DNA from: Winogradskyella echinorum | GTDB taxonomy: Bacteria > Bacteroidota > Bacteroidia > Flavobacteriales > Flavobacteriaceae | Length of the DNA stretch: 64,000 nucleotides | Assembly (NCBI RefSeq): GCF_014297365.1 | Contig: NZ_JACOQD010000002.1 | Coordinates: 868,001 to 932,000 of the forward strand | Direction: 5' to 3' | Part shown: positions 58,852-64,000 of the stretch, in pieces | Layout: every line of letters starts with the position of its first letter | Position numbering within the stretch: the first letter of the stretch is position 1 | The notes under the pieces: model-generated | The model's input: only the letters and a program-made list of their open reading frames with translations | Databases searched by the model: none | What the model was told of the DNA's origin: nothing | Translations under genes and position numbers: made by a program

Positions 58852-58868
58852 TCGTTGCCAAATCATTT

Positions 58869-58884
58869 ATTGAACTTGTTCAAT
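58869..58884. promoter_or_regulatory. Palindrome, candidate Crp-family operator
   Basis: ATTGAAC-TT-GTTCAAT: perfect 7-bp arms with a 2-bp spacer, 17 bp after the regulator stop and 2 bp before the -33 box of the next gene. Position immediately upstream of -33 suits activation. Confidence 0.5.
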
Positions 58885-58886
58885 GT

Positions 58887-58914
58887 TTTGAAGTGGGTAA
58901 TCATTGCATCTTTG
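58887..58914 (+). promoter_or_regulatory. Promoter of the MBL-fold gene
   Basis: TTTG (58887-58890), 16 bp, CATCTTTG (58907-58914; 7 of 8 to TANNTTTG). The message would start about 20 bp before the ATG at 58942. Confidence 0.5.
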
Positions 58915-58941
58915 TACCATCATAATAAACAGGACAAAAAA

Positions 58942-59832
58942 ATGAAATCGATTATTTCAACAACATTATTTACAATTTTAATTTTATTCAAAATGAATGC
59001 ACAAGAACAAAGTTTTAAAACAATAGAAACAAGCAAATTTAAACTTCAAATTTACAACGCATCCGAAAATAGTTTTGGTGTGGCATCTTTAATTATCTCA
59101 GGAAAAAACGATGCCGTATTAATAGATGCACAATTTACATTGGCAGAAGCTGAACAAGTCGCTCAAGAAATTAAAAACTCAGGTAAAACCTTAACAACTA
59201 TTTATGTGTCTCACGGTGATCCTGATTTCTATTTCGGATTAGAGGTATTCAAAAAATATTTCCCTGAGGTTACAGCTTATGCAACGCCTGCAACAGTAGA
59301 ACATATAAAAGCAACAGCCCAAAAGAAATTGGAAGTTTGGGGCGAAAGATTAGGTGATAAAATTACATCCAATGTTATTTTACCACAAGTTCTTAAAGAA
59401 AATTTTATTGCCTTAGAAGGTGAGAAACTAGAAATCATTGGATTAGAAGATTTCCCAAAAAGAACTTTTGTCTGGATTCCATCAATTAAAACAGCTTTAG
59501 GCGGCATTAATGTATTTGGCACAACATTTAATGTATGGATGGCAGATGCACAAACAACAGAAGCACGCCAAAACTGGTTATCAATCTTAAATAGCATTAG
59601 TGATTTAAAACCTGAAATAGTAATTCCGGCACACGCAAATACAAATTCAGATTTCACTATTGATGCTGTAAACCATACTAAAAATTACATTCAATTTTAT
59701 GAAGAAGCTTTAAAAAGTAACACAACTTCTGAAGCGTTAATAGCAACGATAAAATCAAAATATCCGAATTTAACTTTTGAAACAGCTTTAGTGCTAGGAG
59801 CAAAAGTGAATACAGGAGAAATGAAATGGTAA
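58942..59832 (+). CDS. Cassette 12, gene 2: MBL-fold metallohydrolase, exported
   Basis: 296 aa from ATG 58942 (the frame from TTG 58855 runs through the promoter and is not used). Signal MKSIISTTLFTILILFKMNA. The first metal motif is SHGDPDFYFG, in place of HxHxDH: the second His is Asp and the last is Phe, a variant known in some MBL groups. VIPAHAN near 240 supplies another ligand. Substrate unknown. Confidence 0.8.
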   Translation: MKSIISTTLFTILILFKMNAQEQSFKTIETSKFKLQIYNASENSFGVASLIISGKNDAVLIDAQFTLAEAEQVAQEIKNSGKTLTTIYVSHGDPDFYFGLEVFKKYFPEVTAYATPATVEHIKATAQKKLEVWGERLGDKITSNVILPQVLKENFIALEGEKLEIIGLEDFPKRTFVWIPSIKTALGGINVFGTTFNVWMADAQTTEARQNWLSILNSISDLKPEIVIPAHANTNSDFTIDAVNHTKNYIQFYEEALKSNTTSEALIATIKSKYPNLTFETALVLGAKVNTGEMKW

Positions 59833-60290
59833 GATTTATAATAATTATCAACTTGACATTGCTTTTAGTAGTGTCAAGTTGTTCGTTTAAACAGGAAGCA
59901 ATGACAAATTTAGAAATCATAAAAAGTACATATGAAGGTAAAACTTCAGAAGAAAACGGTAAAAACTTGGCCAAACATGTAGCCGAAAATATTAGTTGGA
60001 CAGAAGCTAAAGGTTTTCCATATGCTGGAACTTATATTGGTTTAGAAAGTGTTACCAAAAATGTTTTTCAGCGCTTAGGTAGCGAGTGGATTGATTATAA
60101 ATTTACACCCGAAGATTATATTGCAAATGAAGACAAAGTAGTTGCTTATGGCACCTATTCGGGTACATATAAAAAAACGAACAAGTATTTTGAAGCAAGA
60201 GTGGCCCATATATGGAAACTGAACAATGGCAAGATTATCAGTTTTGAGCAGTTTGTGGATAGTAAATCGGTTGACGAAGCAATACGTTAA
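59826..60290 (+). CDS. Cassette 12, gene 3: SnoaL/NTF2-like lipoprotein
   Basis: 154 aa. ATG overlaps the last codons of the MBL gene. Lipobox VVSSC near residue 18, then an NTF2-like fold (EISWTEAKGFPYAGTYIGLE-like segment; VVAYGTYSGTYKKTNKYFEA; HIWKLNNGKIISFEQFVDSK). Such proteins bind or isomerise small molecules. It forms an operon with the MBL gene under the internal promoter. Confidence 0.8.
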   Translation: MVRFIIIINLTLLLVVSSCSFKQEAMTNLEIIKSTYEGKTSEENGKNLAKHVAENISWTEAKGFPYAGTYIGLESVTKNVFQRLGSEWIDYKFTPEDYIANEDKVVAYGTYSGTYKKTNKYFEARVAHIWKLNNGKIISFEQFVDSKSVDEAIR

Positions 60291-60295
60291 AACAC

Positions 60296-60433
60296 TACGC
60301 CCAACACTGTATATAATTTATTGCTAGTCCTAGCCTACTTACGAAAATCCTCACAGACTTTCTATCTGTGATTTATTTGCTAACTTTAGTGTTTAAACCA
60401 CGCAACTAATCATATACAAATACGTTGGTAGCA
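60296..60433. repeat. attC-like site 12 (cassette 12/13)
   Basis: 138 bp. End arm TACGCCCAAC matches cassette 12's start GTTGGGCGTA. Stem TGTATATAATTTATTGC / GCAACTAATCATATACA pairs at 14 of 17. The central hairpin GAAAATCC / AGACTTTC is partly eroded. Closing arm GTTGGTAGC(A) at 60424-60433 has one base fewer before the fixed A. Confidence 0.8.
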
Positions 60434-60461
60434 TTTAAATTTATAGTGATAATTTAAAAGA

Positions 60462-61313
60462 ATGAATCGTGAAATTATAGATATAAATGATTACACAATT
60501 TTGTTGGAAGAGGCTTCTACTAACAATAATCTAATAGATTCCTGTTATTTTGATGAGCCTGTAATAGCTGTTGCTTTTTATGGTGCAGGCGATGTTGGTC
60601 TTAATGTAAAATTTGATGGAAAAGCTAGAACATTCCATCATACTAAAGGTATGGTACTATCATTTTATGCAGATGAGAAAGTAGAGTTTGAACATCATGT
60701 TTCCAAACTAAAATCGTTGCAATGTTTAGTCATAACAACAACCATTAAAAACTTAGACAAATTGCCTAATGGTGAAGGTCAATTTTTGGAACAATTTTTA
60801 TTTCAATTAATTCACCCAAAAGATCATTACATTGAAGGTCCTGTATTTAACATGAGTCCAGAAATGTTTCAATTAGTTGAACAGTTCTTTAGCAATACTT
60901 TCGAAGGTGAGATTAAAATGATGTTTTATAAAAGCCATATTACAGCTTTACTTTCTCATTATTTCGGCCAATTGGCAAAACAACAAAAAACCAAACTCAA
61001 TACTTCGCAAATAGAAAAAATTAATCTCGCTCAAGAAATTTTATTATCTGATTTAGAAAACCCACCATCCTTAACTGAATTGGCACATAGAATTGGCACC
61101 AACACTAATAAATTAAAAATAGAATTTAAAGCACAGTTTGGAGTTCCTGTTTTTAAATACTTACAAAACGAACGTTTAAAAAAAGCCTACAGGTTAATAA
61201 AAAACGAACAAAAGACAATTCAAGAAGCCGCTTGGGCTGTGGGTTACGATAGTTTAGGCTCTTTCTCTAATGCATTTGAAAAAAAGTTTGGCTACAGACC
61301 TAGCCAGGTGTAA
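60462..61313 (+). CDS. Cassette 13, gene 1: AraC-family regulator
   Basis: 283 aa. The C-terminal 100 residues hold two HTH motifs (SLTELAHRIGTNTNKLKIEF; IQEAAWAVGYDSLGSFSNAF followed by EKKFGYRPSQV), the AraC signature. The N-terminal part is a ligand or cupin-like domain without clear family. It is followed by direct repeats and a promoter that read into the next three genes. Confidence 0.9.
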   Translation: MNREIIDINDYTILLEEASTNNNLIDSCYFDEPVIAVAFYGAGDVGLNVKFDGKARTFHHTKGMVLSFYADEKVEFEHHVSKLKSLQCLVITTTIKNLDKLPNGEGQFLEQFLFQLIHPKDHYIEGPVFNMSPEMFQLVEQFFSNTFEGEIKMMFYKSHITALLSHYFGQLAKQQKTKLNTSQIEKINLAQEILLSDLENPPSLTELAHRIGTNTNKLKIEFKAQFGVPVFKYLQNERLKKAYRLIKNEQKTIQEAAWAVGYDSLGSFSNAFEKKFGYRPSQV

Positions 61314-61314
61314 A

Positions 61315-61353
61315 ATTCTTTTCGAATAAATCATAATTCTTTCTGAATAAGTC
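61315..61353 (+). promoter_or_regulatory. Two 18-bp direct repeats, candidate AraC-type operator
   Basis: ATTCTTTTCGAATAAATC (61315-61332) and ATTCTTTCTGAATAAGTC (61336-61353) agree at 15 of 18 bases. They are spaced exactly 21 bp start to start, two helical turns, as for AraC half-sites. Confidence 0.6.
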
Positions 61354-61371
61354 GCTGGAAGACAGCTCATA

Positions 61372-61379
61372 TAAATTTG
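61372..61379 (+). promoter_or_regulatory. -7 element TAAATTTG of the AraC-controlled operon
   Basis: Perfect TANNTTTG, 18 bp after the second direct repeat and 25 bp before the ATG at 61405. No -33 box is obvious, consistent with need for an activator. Confidence 0.5.
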
Positions 61380-61404
61380 TATCATAATTTAAAAACTAAA
61401 GATT

Positions 61405-61800
61405 ATGATCCGTAAAAATTTATTCAGCGTTATATGTGGTATACTCGTTTGGACCTTAGGAGTTAGCTTTTACCTCTTATCGTTTTATGTGCCCATCTTA
61501 GAAAATTCCGAACTACAATCTAACATTGTATTAGCTTTAGGTATAATACCTAGCGCATGTTTAGGAACATACTTATTCTATACAAAAAGTCAATTAAAAC
61601 CTTCAAAATTAGGACTAACATTTGTAATTGTAGCTACACTACTAGATGTAATAATTACTGTTCCTGTATTTATTATTCCAACTGGTGGAAGCTATTCAGA
61701 ATTTTTCGGAGATCCTATGTTCTATACCATAATTGTTGAGTTTTACTTCATTGTTCTCTATTACGGAAATCATTTGACCAGTAAAAAAATTAAAGCATGA
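61405..61800 (+). CDS. Cassette 13, gene 2: four-TM membrane protein, 131 aa
   Basis: Hydrophobic segments at about residues 7-27, 39-57, 70-92 and 105-122. No family assigned with confidence. Its stop overlaps the next start by 4 bp (ATGA), so the two are coupled. Confidence 0.65.
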   Translation: MIRKNLFSVICGILVWTLGVSFYLLSFYVPILENSELQSNIVLALGIIPSACLGTYLFYTKSQLKPSKLGLTFVIVATLLDVIITVPVFIIPTGGSYSEFFGDPMFYTIIVEFYFIVLYYGNHLTSKKIKA

Positions 61801-62276
61801 AAACTATAATTTTTTTAATAACGGTTTTACTAAATGCGCTTTCTACAGGTTTTTTCTTCGCATGGTCTGTTTCAGTCGTATTGGGTACTAAAAAGGTAGG
61901 TGATTATACGTACTTGGAAAGCATGCAGCATATTAATAAAGAAATCTTAAACCCAGCATTCTTCATTGTGTTCTTTGGAAGTTTAATGGCATTGGTAACA
62001 ACTACTTATTTACAATTTAACAACAAAACTGAATTTGTGTTAGTGTTGGCATCAACTATTATATATCTAGTTGGCACATTTGGAGTTACAGCCTTTGGAA
62101 ATGTCCCCTTAAACAATGAGCTAGAAGCATTAAATATCAACAACCTTAACCTAATAGATCTAATGGCATTTAGAACTTATTATGAAAGTGCTTGGAATCA
62201 TTTTCATGATATAAGAACAATTTCGAGCATGGTTTCATTTATACTATTACTTATATCACTATTTATTAAAAGATAA
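61797..62276 (+). CDS. Cassette 13, gene 3: DUF1772 (anthrone-oxygenase-like) membrane protein
   Basis: 159 aa, four TM helices. LLNALSTGFFFAWSVSV at the N-terminus, then VPLNNELEALN and WNHFHDIRTISSMVSFILLL are the DUF1772 hallmarks (the N-x-x-L and W-x-x-x-N/H-x-x-R positions). The family includes fungal anthrone oxygenases; bacterial roles are unclear. Confidence 0.78.
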   Translation: MKTIIFLITVLLNALSTGFFFAWSVSVVLGTKKVGDYTYLESMQHINKEILNPAFFIVFFGSLMALVTTTYLQFNNKTEFVLVLASTIIYLVGTFGVTAFGNVPLNNELEALNINNLNLIDLMAFRTYYESAWNHFHDIRTISSMVSFILLLISLFIKR

Positions 62277-62293
62277 TTTTAAAACAATTAATT

Positions 62294-63130
62294 ATGAAAA
62301 CAAATATTTTAGTTATCGGAGGAACCGGAAAAACGGGTCGCCGAGTCGTTGAGCAATTACAAAACAAAGGAATTGAGCCGAGAATTGGTTCAAGAAACGC
62401 ATCACCAAGCTTTGATTGGGATGATAAAGATACTTGGGTAAATGCTTTAAATGGCATTGAAAGAATGTATGTTACCTATTATCCAGATCTGGCCGTTCCT
62501 GGAGCTAAAGAAGCCATACAAAGCCTAACCTATTTAGCAAAGGAACTAGGAGTTAAAAAAATGGTTTTACTTTCTGGCAAAGGGGAAACCGAAGCAGAAG
62601 CTTGCGAAAATATTGTTATGAATTCTGGTATAGATTATACAATAGTTAGAGCTTCTTGGTTTAATCAAAATTGGAGCGAAAGTTTCTTTTTAGAACCTAT
62701 TTTAACCGGAGAAGTAGCACTGCCAATGTCTAATGTTTTAATTCCATTTGTAGATGCAAATGATATTGCAGAAGTCGCTGCAACCGTGTTACTAGATGAT
62801 TCTTATAATGGCGAAATTATTGAAGTAACAGGTCCAGAATTAATCACTTTTAAAGATATTGTAAATATCATTTCAAAAACCAGTAATAGAAGCTTGAATT
62901 TTTACGACATCACTTTAGAGCAGTACATAGATGGTATGAAACAAATGCAAATACCTAATGATGTTGTGTGGTTAATTGAGTATTTATTTACTCATGTTTT
63001 AACTAATCCAAAAAATCAATTGGTAGTTAATGATATTGAACGCGTGTTAGGCAGAAAAGCCAAACCATTTATAGAGTATGCTAAAGAAACAGCAAAAACT
63101 GGTATCTGGAGTCAAGTTGAAGTTCAATAA
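62294..63130 (+). CDS. Cassette 13, gene 4: NmrA-like NAD(P)-binding protein
   Basis: 278 aa, Rossmann start VIGGTGKTGRRVVEQLQNKG; FVDANDIAEVAATVLLDD and a C-terminal helical cap follow. Resembles NmrA/quinone-oxidoreductase-type SDR enzymes. With DUF1772 and the AraC regulator it suggests an inducible redox or detoxification response. Confidence 0.82.
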   Translation: MKTNILVIGGTGKTGRRVVEQLQNKGIEPRIGSRNASPSFDWDDKDTWVNALNGIERMYVTYYPDLAVPGAKEAIQSLTYLAKELGVKKMVLLSGKGETEAEACENIVMNSGIDYTIVRASWFNQNWSESFFLEPILTGEVALPMSNVLIPFVDANDIAEVAATVLLDDSYNGEIIEVTGPELITFKDIVNIISKTSNRSLNFYDITLEQYIDGMKQMQIPNDVVWLIEYLFTHVLTNPKNQLVVNDIERVLGRKAKPFIEYAKETAKTGIWSQVEVQ

Positions 63131-63157
63131 CTCGATACAACAAAGCGAATTGGTAAT

Positions 63158-63200
63158 GGCGATTTGAAACTCACTTTAAATCGCTATTATTTTTTATTTT
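63158..63200 (+). terminator. Terminator after the NmrA-like gene
   Basis: GGCGATTT and AAATCGCT pair around an 11-nt loop and are followed by a T-rich tract. Confidence 0.7.
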
Positions 63201-63283
63201 GTAATTTACTTTGCGAAAGGTATAGTGTAAAAGCTTGCTACTTTTTAAATGTAAAACCGTTGGTAAACATTAATAAGAGGCTC

Positions 63284-63721
63284 ATGAAAAAAAGAAGAAT
63301 TATTTCGTCAATACTTTTAATTATTGGATTTGCTTTAAGTGTTGCATTTATAACAAAAATTGAATTTCCTCAAGGCTTCGAAGCATATTTTAAAAGAGAA
63401 TACTATAATCAATTTGGCCCCTTAGCCATAAGTGTTGAGCTTTTAATTGCAAGTTATTACCTTTTTATAGGTCATAAAAAAACAAATTTCACTTTAGCTC
63501 TTTTCGGATTCACTGCTTTACTAGATCCTTTTTTTAATGCCATAGGGCTCTTTAACAGTATAATGCCATTATACGGAACCATAGTTTTATCTATCTGTGC
63601 TCTAATATGTATAGGCTTAGCATTTGCAAACACATTTAAATTAAAAAGGTTGTCTCGCATTGCAGCAATATTAAGTGTAATCCTTGGTGTTATCATTGAA
63701 CTATTTTTCAATTACATTTAG
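63284..63721 (+). CDS. Cassette 13, gene 5: four-TM membrane protein, 145 aa
   Basis: From ATG 63284 (the frame is open upstream across the terminator). Hydrophobic segments at about residues 7-24, 44-62, 70-88 and 95-113, plus one near the end. No family recognised. Behind the terminator it may be a separate unit; GTTGGTAAAC at 63259 resembles a cassette start arm, so it might once have been its own cassette. Confidence 0.6.
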   Translation: MKKRRIISSILLIIGFALSVAFITKIEFPQGFEAYFKREYYNQFGPLAISVELLIASYYLFIGHKKTNFTLALFGFTALLDPFFNAIGLFNSIMPLYGTIVLSICALICIGLAFANTFKLKRLSRIAAILSVILGVIIELFFNYI

Positions 63722-63722
63722 T

Positions 63723-63865
63723 AAACGTTACTCTACGCCTTATAAGATTAATTGCTAAGTCACTGCCAATATATACACACTATTTCAGAAAATTCTATCT
63801 AATATTTATTTGCTAAATTAGGTGCTAAAACACGCCAATAACAGCACACACAAATGTAGAACATT
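63723..63865. repeat. Decayed attC-like site 13
   Basis: 143 bp, collinear with sites 2, 3, 9 and 12: ATTAATTGCTAAG, CACTGCC, TCTATCT, TTTATTTGCTAAATTA, GTGCTAAAACACGC are recognisable. The central hairpin and most stem pairs are lost. Its end arm AAACGTTACTCTAC still resembles the reverse complement of cassette 13's start (AAACGCTACCAAC). Confidence 0.65.
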
Positions 63866-63873
63866 GAAATCTG

Positions 63874-64000
63874 ATGCAAAGAATTTACTTTATTTTATCA
63901 ATATTTTTTCTAAGTGCTTTGTATAGTTTTGGGCAAAAACAAAAAGACGAGCCCACAACATATTTAGACGATTTATCTATTGGATGGAGAAAAGATATGG
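63874..64000 (+). CDS. Secreted protein, N-terminal fragment
   Basis: ATG 63874 opens a frame that runs off the right edge (42 codons visible). Signal peptide MQRIYFILSIFFLSALYSFG then QKQKDEPTTYLDDLSIGWRK. It follows the decayed site 13 and so may be cassette 14 or the first gene beyond the array. Confidence 0.55.
   Translation, partial: MQRIYFILSIFFLSALYSFGQKQKDEPTTYLDDLSIGWRKDM

Larger units (their letters stand above)
48414..63866 (+). mobile_element. Integron-like gene-cassette array, 13 cassettes
   Basis: All genes point the same way and are separated by ~140-bp related sites. Each unit starts GTT-N7-A-NNN and finishes with NNN-C-N7'-AAC, where N7' is the reverse complement of that unit's own N7. 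Checked pairs: GTACCAC (cassette 1), GTGCACT (2), GTGCCTA (3), ACCCAAC (4), GTACGC with one end mismatch (5), ACCACAC (6), AGCACAC (7), AGCTTTA (8), GTGCATA (9), AGCACCA (10), GGGCTTC with one change and one indel (11), GGGCGTA (12). Cassette 13 has a decayed end. Coding density is high: stops lie about 0-40 bp from the end arm. No recombinase gene is in the window. Confidence 0.85.

Noticed and set aside
49171..60433. Insertions of a MITE or REP-type palindrome between genes
   Set aside because: The terminal arms of a single repeat are not complementary beyond GTT and a few bases; complementarity is between the two ends of each gene unit, which a simple insertion would not create.
48414..60433. 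mRNA panhandle joining 5' and 3' ends of each transcript
   Set aside because: The sense strand has A.C mismatches at the fixed positions; the wobble pairs form only on the opposite strand, so sense RNA pairing is not what is being kept.
63259..63268. GTTGGTAAAC as the start arm of a separate cassette
   Set aside because: No attC-like stem precedes it and the end arm after 63721 fits the start of cassette 13 better; kept only as a possibility.
48414..63866. CRISPR array suggested by regular repeats
   Set aside because: Repeats are ~140 bp, imperfect, foldable and separated by whole genes of variable length; no short uniform spacers or cas genes.

Overview
The window is AT-rich chromosomal DNA from a marine-type Flavobacteriaceae (Bacteroidota). 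The signs are TANNTTTG/TTG-type promoters, absence of clear Shine-Dalgarno sites, a PorV/PorQ-family outer-membrane protein, DUF4105 and DUF6090 proteins, and SecA and RecQ of flavobacterial type. I cannot fix the genus. No rRNA, tRNA, CRISPR array or transposase was seen.

Layout. 1-11.1 kb is housekeeping: a cyclophilin fragment, recQ, a kdsD-tatC-CMD-lptB run, a TerC protein, pssA, a PorV-like protein and a DUF4105 protein. 11.1-38.4 kb is one co-oriented (minus strand) surface-polysaccharide locus, reading from wza/wzc (promoter near 38.43 kb) through UDP-HexNAc dehydrogenase/epimerase genes, an ABC exporter (Wzm/Wzt), a sulfotransferase, a neuA-neuB-neuC sialic-acid set, about ten glycosyltransferases and acyltransferases, a Wzy/WaaL-like protein and a large phosphoglycosyl transferase. 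38.5-48.2 kb returns to housekeeping on the plus strand: ABC-F, a methyltransferase, an ABC ATPase, the cobalamin adenosyltransferase, DUF2795, secA and a lipoprotein.

48.4 kb to the right edge is the exceptional part: an integron-like gene-cassette array with no integrase in the window. Thirteen cassettes, all on the plus strand and mostly single-gene, are joined by 12 well-formed and one decayed ~140-bp sites that resemble integron attC sites. Every cassette begins GTT-N7-A-NNN and ends with the reverse complement of its own GTT-N7-(G)-NNN. The 7-nt segment differs from cassette to cassette but matches between the two ends of the same cassette, as expected if each cassette once closed into a circle carrying one complete folded site. 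Inside each site a 16-nt stem and a central hairpin are kept by compensatory changes. Nearly all mismatches are A.C on the top strand, which become T.G wobbles on the bottom strand, so the bottom strand is the one that folds well. Integron attC sites recombine as folded bottom strands, so the resemblance reaches mechanism.

The cargo is mostly small lipoproteins, secreted or membrane proteins without known function, plus an HNH nuclease, a DUF695-like protein, a DUF3089 hydrolase, a pair of DUF6090 proteins, a Crp/MBL-fold/SnoaL module and an AraC-controlled module, the last two with visible operator-like repeats.
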